Source: an uncultured Duncaniella sp. (GTDB taxonomy: Bacteria; Bacteroidota; Bacteroidia; Bacteroidales; Muribaculaceae). From it: DNA of 64,000 nucleotides. Positions 16,982 through 24,238 of the stretch are shown piece after piece. The notes under the pieces are model-generated. The model made no database searches, was not told where the DNA came from, and saw only the letters and a program-made list of their open reading frames with translations. The translations under genes were made by a program, and so were the position numbers. Where the stretch lies: contig CAJUSW010000009.1 in NCBI GenBank assembly GCA_910589485.1, positions 62,001 through 126,000 on the forward strand, in the 5' to 3' direction. Numbering within the stretch: position 1 is the first letter of the stretch; every line of letters starts with the position of its first letter.

Positions 16982-17502
16982 AACGGTTAACGCTCATAGT
17001 CGCCGTAGGTGTGGTGGCGTGCCTGTTTTCCTGCCGGACACAAAAGGCAGTGATAAACACCGACCGGGATAGCAGCCTGTCGTATGCTGACACCACTAAG
17101 ACTGTAGCCGACACCATCGGGCGTAAGCGAACCACGACCGATACTACTAAGACCGCAGCAGCCTATGAGGGCGCCGGGGTTATCGAGTTTGTCGAGGGCG
17201 GTGGCAAAGTAAGTATTGACAGCGCAGGCAACGTAACCTTTGAAGGTGTAAAGAATATCAAAGGCCAGCACAAAGGTAGCATCGCACAGAATAAGGGTCT
17301 AACCCAAAAAACCGAAGAAACCGTCGGACACCGTGAGCGGCTTAACGGTGTGACTTCCGACCAAACCCAGCGCGAGAAACGCACCGAGGAAAAAGCCCCG
17401 GCGCAGAAATGGTATGAAACAGCCTTAGCCCGGTTAGGGCTGGATGTATGTATCGCCGCGCTTATGTGGCTACTTTTCCTATATATCAAAAGGAAATTTT
17501 AG
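16978..17502 (+). CDS. Probable unimolecular spanin (u-spanin)
   Basis: The 174-residue protein has a lipoprotein signal with a lipobox ending at Cys19 (LFSC), a Thr/Lys/Glu-rich periplasmic stretch, and a C-terminal transmembrane helix (about residues 152-170) followed by a short basic tail, IKRKF. A lipid anchor at one end and an inner-membrane helix at the other in one polypeptide is the defining layout of u-spanins such as phage T1 gp11, which join the outer and inner membranes in the last step of lysis. Its ATG overlaps the TGA of the muramidase, supporting a joint lysis role. The assignment rests on architecture and location. Confidence 0.7.
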   Translation: MKRLTLIVAVGVVACLFSCRTQKAVINTDRDSSLSYADTTKTVADTIGRKRTTTDTTKTAAAYEGAGVIEFVEGGGKVSIDSAGNVTFEGVKNIKGQHKGSIAQNKGLTQKTEETVGHRERLNGVTSDQTQREKRTEEKAPAQKWYETALARLGLDVCIAALMWLLFLYIKRKF

Positions 17503-17520
17503 CAATCCGTAAATGATCCA

Positions 17521-17553
17521 TAAAAAGGCCCGGATTATTCTGAGCCTTTTTTT
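17521..17553. terminator. Bidirectional terminator after lysis cassette
   Basis: An AAAAAGGC arm pairs with GCCTTTTTTT around an AT-rich loop. T-runs on both strands suit termination of both the rightward lysis genes and the leftward repressor gene that ends at 17535. Confidence 0.7.
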
Positions 17554-17795
17554 ATGTCTATTTCGATAGGTTTACCGCAATGGGGGCAAGTTAGTGAATG
17601 GAATGGGGGAGTAGCATCCGGGGCTTTGAATAGCTCCCAGAGTTCTACTCCTAAAGCATCAGCGATGTTTGTTAATACTTTTACGGATGGGTTTCCTGAT
17701 ATACTTTGATTTAAAGCACTTTGTGAAATTCCTAATTTATCAGCAAGATCTTTTGTAGTTATACCTTGCTGTGATATTATTTCTCTAATCCGCAT
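17535..17795 (-). CDS. XRE-family regulator with C-terminal zinc-ribbon half
   Basis: An 86-residue protein. Residues 3-58 form a Cro/CI-type helix-turn-helix (TTKDLADKLGISQSALNQ contains helices 2-3). The C-terminus holds one CPHCG knuckle (about residues 70-74). It is divergent from the small gene at 17977, and the 180 bases between contain two near-identical palindromes, so it most likely represses the divergent promoter and perhaps itself. In size and setting it resembles a phage or element immunity regulator. Confidence 0.75.
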   Translation of the reverse strand: MRIREIISQQGITTKDLADKLGISQSALNQSISGNPSVKVLTNIADALGVELWELFKAPDATPPFHSLTCPHCGKPIEIDIKKGSE

Positions 17796-17850
17796 TTATA
17801 TTTAAAGTATAAGTTATTACTTTTGCAAATATACATATTTTTCATAGCGA

Positions 17851-17866
17851 ATAAGATATAACTTGT
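17851..17866. promoter_or_regulatory. Operator-like palindrome, copy 1
   Basis: ATAAGATATAACTTGT shares 14 of 16 bases with copy 2 and is a near-palindrome (half-sites ACAAG/CTTGT). It lies upstream of the divergent promoter. It is the probable binding site of the XRE regulator at 17535-17795. Confidence 0.55.
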
Positions 17867-17904
17867 CTAAAAAGTGTTAAAACAAGAAAAAACTTACTGA
17901 AAAA

Positions 17905-17936
17905 TTTGCGCAAACAAGATATAACTTGTATCTTTG
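17905..17936 (+). promoter_or_regulatory. Promoter with embedded operator copy 2
   Basis: TTTG (17905-17908), 20 bases, TATCTTTG (17929-17936) form a Bacteroidetes-type promoter. The palindrome ACAAGATATAACTTGT (17914-17929) fills the spacer, so a bound regulator would block polymerase. Confidence 0.65.
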
Positions 17937-17976
17937 TAGTGTAAAAATAAAACATCAACCGCTTAAAAAACAAGAT

Positions 17977-18231
17977 ATGAAAGCTCTCGGATACTTCACC
18001 ACCCCCAAAGTCACAAAAGCCGCATACAAAGCAACCGGCCTCGACACCGCTAAACGCTCTGCCGACATTCTTCTCCAGGCCATAGACGGCAACTATTACA
18101 CTCTTTGGCTTAATAGAGAGATCGAACTTAAGGGCCGCGGATTGAAGGAACGCAATGGAAGAATAGCTGTCGTTACCGAGAACTATTACGAGAAACTGAA
18201 TGCAAAATATAACGTTTTAACTGATTTCTGA
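17977..18231 (+). CDS. Small phage-end protein, unrecognised (84 aa)
   Basis: The start is placed at ATG 17977, about 35 bases after the probable transcription start. An upstream ATG at 17926 lies inside the -7 box and cannot be used. The product is basic, with an N-terminal MKALGYFTTPKVTKAAYK stretch and no membrane segment or known motif. It is the gene controlled by the operator-containing promoter. A function as a second regulator (Cro-like) or a toxin/antitoxin partner is possible, but not shown. Confidence 0.55.
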   Translation: MKALGYFTTPKVTKAAYKATGLDTAKRSADILLQAIDGNYYTLWLNREIELKGRGLKERNGRIAVVTENYYEKLNAKYNVLTDF

Positions 18232-18263
18232 AAACCATCGCTAAGATATTGATTAATCATCAT

Positions 18264-18297
18264 GCCCCGAAGGTTTTACCACCCTCCGGGGCGTTTC
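18264..18297 (+). terminator. Hairpin after the 84-aa gene
   Basis: GCCCCGAAGG pairs with CCTCCGGGGC around a short loop, followed by GTTTCG. A strong stem with a weak U-tract, 32 bases after the stop of the 84-aa gene. Confidence 0.55.
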
Positions 18298-18446
18298 GTA
18301 TCGCAGTTCTGCCATGGCTACTTTTCCTCTATCTTAAGATACGAAAATAAAAATACGTAATTGATTAGTTTTTTAGAAATGCGTCAAGCCGTGAGGTTAG
18401 GCGCCTTTTTGTGTAAAAGTTGCTTATTCGTTGCTTATTGGTAAAA

Positions 18447-18484
18447 TATAAACCCCTTAACTTTAATGTGTTAAGGGGTTTATA
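18447..18484. terminator. Perfect 14-bp inverted repeat next to tRNA-Thr
   Basis: TATAAACCCCTTAA (18447-18460) is mirrored at 18471-18484 around a 10-base loop. It lies directly downstream of the leftward tRNA-Thr, with a TTTTA run after the stem, so it is a likely tRNA terminator. It also marks the edge of the phage-like region. Confidence 0.65.
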
Positions 18485-18487
18485 TTG

Positions 18488-18560
18488 AGCCGCGAGTGGG
18501 ACTCGAACCCACGACCTTTTCGTTACGAATGAAATGCTCTACCGACTGAGCTATTGCGGC
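18488..18560 (-). tRNA. tRNA-Thr(CGT)
   Basis: A 73-base cloverleaf on the minus strand: acceptor arm GCCGCAA with TCGCGGC, D-arm GCTC...GAGC, anticodon loop TTCGTAA (anticodon CGT, reads ACG), and T-loop TTCGAGT. No CCA is encoded. It lies at the edge of the prophage-like region and is a plausible integration target. Confidence 0.9.
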
Positions 18561-18628
18561 TTGATTGCTTTCAGCAGTGCAAAGGTAAGAAAATTTTCTT
18601 AATTTTCACACTCCGGAAAGCGATATTT

Positions 18629-20050
18629 TCATAATGTCTGCTTGCTGAACGAGAAGTCTATTTTAGCGTTCTCGAAATCAAGCTTAGCCATTACAGGTTC
18701 GGTCACATAAGGAGTGATGGAGCTGATCTGAGCTGTTGCCGCACTGGCATACCCATAATAATAGTATGAGTAATAGCTTGATGAGCTCGATGTGGGATAG
18801 TATGACACATTCACGGGGCAGATCACAAACTCCTCATCCTCGGCCGTCACTTCATCACGCTTGATGATATCGTTGATATAGCTGAGCATCGATGAGAAAT
18901 TGTACATGCCGGTCGATGAGTTGTAAGCCGCGTAAAACGACGACATATTATCATTCACATTAATCGAAGAGAAGAACTTTTCCTTCTGTGACTTCTTCAC
19001 CATGAGAATGTAGGGCGGAGGTGTTATGCCATAATCGTTCTCAATAGCCGACGCAGGAATGGAGAACGACAGCGAATTGACAATGGCAAGCTCTCCTGCC
19101 TGGGCGCGGTATCGGCTGAGGATCTCACGGGCGGGGAATTTGAACTCCACATCGTAACCAAGCGGGCCTACAAGAATGGACTTTCCGTCCGAGGCCATGC
19201 TCTTGAGATCGGGGCTCATGCTGTAAGAGATGTTATTGTTGTTGTACACCTCGGGAGTCACGGCCATGTAGGAGCCCACGTGGCGATAAGTGGTGTCACG
19301 CGGATTCTCGGTGCCACCGATCTTTTCGGTGGTGTGGTAATACACCATGATGGCATTGTTGCTGATGCGGGTCATTCGGCCCGATCCGAAGGATGTGGTG
19401 ATGTACAGTCCCGGGAACCATTTCGCAAACGCCTGAGGGCTGGAGAGTGTCTCGGGAGAGTTGAGATACAGGTTGTAGAGATCAATGCCGAGCTGTTTGG
19501 GCATATCGACAACGATCTGCTTGTAGATGCTTCCTTCGGAATCCACGCCGGTGTCGAGTGAGCCATCGATGAGCGCTGAGTAGGTGGTGGATGCCATCGG
19601 GGTGGGGTCGTAATATCCGGCCGGATCGAAGTCACTGCTCATGTTGGTTGGCAGCTGTGACGTGAGCTTATGCACGGTAAGTCCCATAGGTACGGCGGAA
19701 TCACCCACGAACGCTCCTTTATACATTAATAATAGGAGCTTCACGGAGTCGATGTCCGTAACGGCCACACCGGCTGTGTCAATATTGGCGGCTGGCATAT
19801 ACTGGCACACGATATCTGATGATATGTCGCCGTAGCCTTTGGCGTTAAGACGGCCGAGAAGCTGGAGTACGGTGCGCGAGTGTACGGATTCGTTGGGGTT
19901 GGATATTCCGTCGACTTTGAATGATGAGTCGTCGATAATGGCCACTTCATCCTCGACAAGCGAGGTGCCTGCCTGGGAGGTGGATTCCTCGCACGACTGT
20001 AGCATTGTTGCCGACAGTCCGAGCATTATGAGCGGGGAGATGCGTTTCAT
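18629..20050 (-). CDS. DUF4270-family lipoprotein
   Basis: The 473-residue protein starts with MKRISPLIMLGLSATMLQSC, a lipoprotein signal with the lipid-attachment Cys at residue 20, then an acidic Ser-rich linker. The body fits the DUF4270 family, which is widespread in Bacteroidetes, surface- or periplasm-associated and of unknown function. It ends with a Tyr/Ser-rich segment near residue 430. In Bacteroides, a DUF4270 gene commonly accompanies the short glycogen-synthase-like gene, and the same pairing appears here, so the two may be co-transcribed. Confidence 0.8.
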   Translation of the reverse strand: MKRISPLIMLGLSATMLQSCEESTSQAGTSLVEDEVAIIDDSSFKVDGISNPNESVHSRTVLQLLGRLNAKGYGDISSDIVCQYMPAANIDTAGVAVTDIDSVKLLLLMYKGAFVGDSAVPMGLTVHKLTSQLPTNMSSDFDPAGYYDPTPMASTTYSALIDGSLDTGVDSEGSIYKQIVVDMPKQLGIDLYNLYLNSPETLSSPQAFAKWFPGLYITTSFGSGRMTRISNNAIMVYYHTTEKIGGTENPRDTTYRHVGSYMAVTPEVYNNNNISYSMSPDLKSMASDGKSILVGPLGYDVEFKFPAREILSRYRAQAGELAIVNSLSFSIPASAIENDYGITPPPYILMVKKSQKEKFFSSINVNDNMSSFYAAYNSSTGMYNFSSMLSYINDIIKRDEVTAEDEEFVICPVNVSYYPTSSSSSYYSYYYYGYASAATAQISSITPYVTEPVMAKLDFENAKIDFSFSKQTL

Positions 20051-20120
20051 GCGTTTATGACAATTCTGTCTCAGATAGTTGAGCTATTGCTTGTTTTGTG
20101 ATGCTGTCGAGATGAGGGGA

Positions 20121-20948
20121 TTATTCGTCCTCATCCTCGTTGATTAGCGAGCGGTAGAATTCCAGCTGCGCTTCCTTGCGTTCTTCGGCAGGAGTGTAGG
20201 GGAGGAACGGTTTCCCTGACTGCTTGGCATACTCGATCAGCTCGGGTGCGGTGTCGTCGGTCACCTGCATTATAGCATCGGCATAATCAATGGCGAGCTT
20301 GTTGAGCGCGATGAAGTCGACAGGTCCGGCTGTGAGCGCGGCGAGGTCTTCGTGGGCAAATTCGTTCATTTCAAGTTTCTCCACGAATCTTTCATCAAGA
20401 TTTCCCTCGAAGCTTTCCGGCTGCAGTGCATAGACGATCTTGGATGAACGGAATGTGGGATCGTCGGCATACTTTCTGCGCAGGTACAGGGGCGACAAGG
20501 CCGATACCCAGCCGCTGCAGTGGATGATGGCGGGAAGCCACCTCAATTTCTTGACGGTCTCCATTACGCCTGCTGTGAAGAACATGATGCGTTCGTCATT
20601 GTCCTCGGGTATCAGGTCGGTCTCGAGACCCTTGTCGGGCATGGAATGGAAATAGTCGTCATTGTCGATGAAGTACACCTGCATACGTGAGGGCAGGAGG
20701 GTGGCCACCTTAATAATAAGGGGGTGGTCATTGTCGTCGATCATGAGATTGAGTCCCGATAGACGTATCACTTCATGAAGTTGGTTGCGACGTTCGTTGA
20801 TGCACCCGTATTTGGGTGTGAATATTCTCACTTCAAATTCACGTCCATGAATTGACTGGGGGATCTCGCATCCAAGCTTGGACATGGGGGTGTCAGGCAC
20901 ATAGGGCGACACTTCCTGTGAGATGAATAGTACTTTTTTAGCCTCCAT
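20121..20948 (-). CDS. Short GT5-type glycogen/starch synthase-like protein
   Basis: The 275-residue product resembles only the N-terminal Rossmann half of GT5 glycogen synthases (VLFISQEVSPY at the N-terminus, a V-R-I-F-T-P-K-Y strand, I-I-H-C-S-G-W-V-S-A). The family normally has about 480 residues. The C-terminal nucleotide-sugar-binding half is absent, and the ADP-glucose contact motif K-x-G-G is changed to SKLGC. It is therefore probably not a working glycogen synthase by itself. The start is ATG 20948, below a TAACTTTG box at 21007-21000. A longer frame to 21002 would begin upstream of any transcript. Confidence 0.7.
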   Translation of the reverse strand: MEAKKVLFISQEVSPYVPDTPMSKLGCEIPQSIHGREFEVRIFTPKYGCINERRNQLHEVIRLSGLNLMIDDNDHPLIIKVATLLPSRMQVYFIDNDDYFHSMPDKGLETDLIPEDNDERIMFFTAGVMETVKKLRWLPAIIHCSGWVSALSPLYLRRKYADDPTFRSSKIVYALQPESFEGNLDERFVEKLEMNEFAHEDLAALTAGPVDFIALNKLAIDYADAIMQVTDDTAPELIEYAKQSGKPFLPYTPAEERKEAQLEFYRSLINEDEDE

Positions 20949-20999
20949 TGAGATGGTTGATGGTCGTTGATAGGAATACGGATGCAATGATCCGCTCCA

Positions 21000-21007
21000 C
21001 AAAGTTA
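21000..21007 (-). promoter_or_regulatory. -7 box for the GT5-like gene
   Basis: TAACTTTG on the minus strand, about 52 bases upstream of the chosen ATG at 20948. It fits the TAnnTTTG consensus. Confidence 0.5.
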
Positions 21008-21112
21008 CGAAAAATCCGTGAAAAATGCACTATGTTGAAGCCAATATAGGCGATATTTTCCGCTTTATTAAATTTTAAGAGCAAATATGGGGCCGTTTTC
21101 ACAATAATTTGT

Positions 21113-21120
21113 TAACTTTG
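21113..21120 (+). promoter_or_regulatory. -7 box for rpoD
   Basis: TAACTTTG, 27 bases before the rpoD ATG. No good -33 TTTG is seen at the usual spacing. Confidence 0.5.
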
Positions 21121-21146
21121 CACGTTAATTGTGCGTTAAGTAAGAC

Positions 21147-22007
21147 ATGAGACAATTAAAAATCACAAAATCAATCACCAATCGTGAAAGTGCCTCGCTC
21201 GATAAGTTCCTTCAGGAGATCGGGCGTGAAGAGCTTATCTCTGTTGAGGAAGAGGTAGAGCTCGCGCAGCGCATTCATCAGGGTGACCAACGCGCTCTCG
21301 ACAAACTTGTGCGTGCCAACCTTCGCTTCGTTGTATCAGTGGCAAAACAGTATCAGAACCAGGGACTCAGTCTCCCTGACCTAATCAACGAAGGCAATCT
21401 CGGCTTGATTAAAGCGGCACAGAAGTTTGACGAAACGCGTGGATTCAAATTCATTTCCTACGCCGTGTGGTGGATACGTCAGTCCATCCTCCAGGCATTG
21501 GCCGAGCAGAGCCGTATAGTGCGACTCCCGCTCAACCAGGTAGGTTCCCTCAATAAGATCAGCAAGGCACTCTCGAAATTCGAGCAGGAAAACGAACGTC
21601 GCCCCTCTCCCGAGGAGCTGGCCGAAAAGCTCGATGTCCCCGTCGACAAGATCGCCGATACACTCAAGGTGTCAGGCCGTCACATCTCGGTGGATGCTCC
21701 GTTTGTGGAAGGCGAGGACAACAGTCTTCTCGACGTGCTGACCAATGACGATTCTCCAATGGCCGATGCCACCCTCACTCAGGAGTCTCTTGCAAAAGAG
21801 GTGGACCGTGCGCTCAAACAGCTGCACGACCGTGAGCGTGAGATTCTTAAGATGTTCTTCGGCATTGGATGCCAGGAGATGACACTCGAGGAGATCGGCG
21901 CAAAGTTTGACCTCACCCGCGAGCGTGTACGCCAGATCAAGGAAAAGGCGATCCGACGTCTCAAGGGGCAGAAGAGCCATCTGCTGAAAGCCTATCTCGG
22001 GCAATAG
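21147..22007 (+). CDS. rpoD: Primary sigma factor RpoD (sigma-70)
   Basis: A 286-residue primary sigma factor of the short Bacteroidetes type, lacking region 1.1 and the non-conserved insertion. Region 1.2 covers about residues 12-45, region 2 about 50-120 (NLRFVVSVAKQYQNQGL, FKFISYAVWWIRQSI), region 3 about 125-200 and region 4 about 215-275, with the -35-recognition helix LTRERVRQIKEKAIRRL. It directs RNA polymerase to the TTTG/TAnnTTTG promoters seen across the window. It is transcribed alone, between its own -7 box and a terminator at 22047-22106. Confidence 0.95.
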   Translation: MRQLKITKSITNRESASLDKFLQEIGREELISVEEEVELAQRIHQGDQRALDKLVRANLRFVVSVAKQYQNQGLSLPDLINEGNLGLIKAAQKFDETRGFKFISYAVWWIRQSILQALAEQSRIVRLPLNQVGSLNKISKALSKFEQENERRPSPEELAEKLDVPVDKIADTLKVSGRHISVDAPFVEGEDNSLLDVLTNDDSPMADATLTQESLAKEVDRALKQLHDREREILKMFFGIGCQEMTLEEIGAKFDLTRERVRQIKEKAIRRLKGQKSHLLKAYLGQ

Positions 22008-22046
22008 CGGTTTAGGCAACTTCAGGTCGACCTGTCAACCAAACAG

Positions 22047-22106
22047 GGCACAAAATGTCAATATGACTCATGGTATATGAGAAGGTATTGTATTTTGTGC
22101 CTTTTT
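22047..22106 (+). terminator. rpoD terminator
   Basis: GGCACAAAAT (22047-22056) pairs with ATTTTGTGCC (22092-22101), followed by TTTTT. The loop is long, but the stem and U-tract are clear. Confidence 0.7.
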
Positions 22107-22148
22107 CACATTATTTATGAGTAACACCTGATTAACGATTTTCATACC

Positions 22149-23330
22149 ATGATACCTGCATTGATCACAGCATTGCTTACTTCATTGTCGGTCACAGTGA
22201 CCAACCCCATATCCGAATCCCGCACTGATGTGCCGGTAGTCGTCCCGATCCCATCATCGGCCGGCGACGTGAAATCAGCCACCATAACCGGCATTACAGG
22301 AGTGCCTTATCAGCTTGATGATATGAATGCCGATGGCATTGCCGACGAACTGGTGATGATGGTGAATCTCAAGCCCGGCGAATCCCGCACACTCAACGTC
22401 AAGCTGTCCACCCGCCCTGCGGCAAATGATGTCGAGCCCGGAACATATGCTTACCTCAAGCTCAACGACAAGAATAAAAAGTATCCCGAGATCACGGCAA
22501 TAACATATCCCGGCGATGTGGACAACCGCGAGATGTACAGCAGCATATATGGACACGGAGCTGTCCTCGAGGGACTCTACAATGCTATCAGGGTGTATAT
22601 GGACAACCGCCAGAGCGTTGACCTCTATTCCAAGAATAAGCCTCAGCTCGAACTCGAGACCACCGGATTCTATACCACCCGTCAGCAGCTTTCCGAGGGA
22701 TATGGCCGTGATATACTGTGGGCCGGCACTTCGGTGGCGATGGGGTCGTTCCGCGGATGGCAGAACAATGCTCCCACGACAATAGACACCGTGGCGACAC
22801 GTGGTCAACGCATTGTCACCACAGGCCCGTTGCGCTCAGTGATCGAGGTCGAGGACCGCGATTGGGTCTACAATGGTACTCCTGTAAATATGGTGCAACG
22901 TTACACCGTATATAAGGGCCATCGTGATTACGATGTTGAGATCTCTCTGAAAGGAGCGCCGAAAGGTTCGGTATTCGCCACCGGAGTTCAGAAGATCATG
23001 AACAATAATACCGGATTCATAGACCGTGACGGACTTGCCGGAAGCTGGGGCGACAACCTCCCCGACAAAGGCATGCCCGAAGTGACCGATACCTTGGGCC
23101 TGGGTATATATGTCCCCGCGCCTTATCTGGTAAAGACACTTGAGGACGATGTGAACTACCTCACACTTGTATCGCCCGACAAGAATGGCAAGATAAAGTA
23201 TTCCATAACGGCTGCCGCTTTGCGTGATGAGACTTCGCCTCGCTCCGATAAGGATTGGTTCGCATACCTGAAACAATGGCGCCGCCTCCTTGCCAACCCT
23301 GTGAAAGTGACCGTGAAGAAGAATCGATAA
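22149..23330 (+). CDS. DUF4861-domain protein, pectin cluster
   Basis: A 393-residue protein with a short hydrophobic N-terminus (about residues 1-17) that suggests export, followed by a VTNPISESRTDVPV strand and a beta-rich body matching DUF4861. This family occurs almost only in polysaccharide-degradation loci of Bacteroidetes and is thought to act on or bind uronic-acid-containing glycans, but its reaction is not established here. It is followed after 31 bases by a rhamnogalacturonan acetylesterase and then a GH28 hydrolase in the same direction, so all three probably act on pectin rhamnogalacturonan. Confidence 0.8.
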   Translation: MIPALITALLTSLSVTVTNPISESRTDVPVVVPIPSSAGDVKSATITGITGVPYQLDDMNADGIADELVMMVNLKPGESRTLNVKLSTRPAANDVEPGTYAYLKLNDKNKKYPEITAITYPGDVDNREMYSSIYGHGAVLEGLYNAIRVYMDNRQSVDLYSKNKPQLELETTGFYTTRQQLSEGYGRDILWAGTSVAMGSFRGWQNNAPTTIDTVATRGQRIVTTGPLRSVIEVEDRDWVYNGTPVNMVQRYTVYKGHRDYDVEISLKGAPKGSVFATGVQKIMNNNTGFIDRDGLAGSWGDNLPDKGMPEVTDTLGLGIYVPAPYLVKTLEDDVNYLTLVSPDKNGKIKYSITAAALRDETSPRSDKDWFAYLKQWRRLLANPVKVTVKKNR

Positions 23331-23361
23331 CCCCGACTTTCAATAAAAGATAATATCTACC

Positions 23362-24204
23362 ATGAAATTTTTAGCTACATTACTGGCTGCCAGTGTGCCG
23401 ATGATGGCTATGGCAATGCCTGAGCCTACCGATACGGTCACAGTGTTTATGATCGGAGACTCGACCATGGCCAACAAACCGCTCGCGAAAGAGAATCAGG
23501 AACGAGGATGGGGGCAGATGCTTCCGATATATCTGCAAGGGAAAATCAAGGTGGACAATCATGCGGTCAACGGTCGTTCCAGCAAGAGCTTTATGGACGA
23601 GGGCCGATGGGATAAGGTGATGGAAAAACTGCGTCCCGGCGATTTCGTGATTATCCAGTTCGGGCACAATGATGAGAAAGAGAAGAGCCCCGACCGCTAC
23701 ACCGTGCCCGGCGGGAGCTTCGACGATAATCTCCGCCGATATGTAAACGATGCCAAAAGCAAGGGTGCCACCCCTATATTGATGAATTCGATTGCTCGCC
23801 GTAATTTCCCGCCCAACGCGGGGCTTGACATTGCATCCGAGAGTGATGACAAGCAGAAGGACTGGAAAGGCAAGTACCCCAACGAAGGTGTGATACTGGT
23901 GGATACTCATGGCGCATATCTGGATTCACCCCGCAATGTGGCTGCCGAGACAGGGGTGACATTCATAGACATGAACAAGCTCACTCACAAACTTGTGCAG
24001 GAGCTTGGCCCGTCAGCATCGCGCGACCTGTTTATGTGGATTCCGGCCGATACATATGAATTCTGCCCGAAAGGCAAGATCGACAATACTCATCTTAATG
24101 TGCTTGGCGGTATCATGGTGTCGCGACTTGCGGTAAATGCGCTTGCAGCCCAGGTCCCCGAGCTTCGTGAGTACATCCGCCCGGAGGTATATAACCTTAA
24201 GTAA
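23362..24204 (+). CDS. Rhamnogalacturonan acetylesterase (SGNH/CE12 type)
   Basis: A 280-residue secreted esterase: signal peptide MKFLATLLAASVPMMAMAMP, block I with the catalytic Ser in GDSTMAN (about residues 33-39), block II Gly in a NGRSS context, block III FGHND (Asn oxyanion), and C-terminal D-N-T-H-L with the catalytic Asp/His pair. This layout matches CE12 rhamnogalacturonan acetylesterases, which remove acetyl groups from galacturonate residues so that GH28 enzymes can cut the backbone. It lies between the DUF4861 gene and the GH28 gene at 31- and 34-base spacing, an operon-like arrangement. Confidence 0.9.
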   Translation: MKFLATLLAASVPMMAMAMPEPTDTVTVFMIGDSTMANKPLAKENQERGWGQMLPIYLQGKIKVDNHAVNGRSSKSFMDEGRWDKVMEKLRPGDFVIIQFGHNDEKEKSPDRYTVPGGSFDDNLRRYVNDAKSKGATPILMNSIARRNFPPNAGLDIASESDDKQKDWKGKYPNEGVILVDTHGAYLDSPRNVAAETGVTFIDMNKLTHKLVQELGPSASRDLFMWIPADTYEFCPKGKIDNTHLNVLGGIMVSRLAVNALAAQVPELREYIRPEVYNLK

Positions 24205-24238
24205 TCTGATTCAGACACACGTAATATTTTATAAACCA

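Noticed and set aside
18419..18441. TTGCTTATT direct repeats as an attachment core
   Set aside because: The repeat is only nine bases and AT-rich; without the left prophage end it cannot be called an att site.
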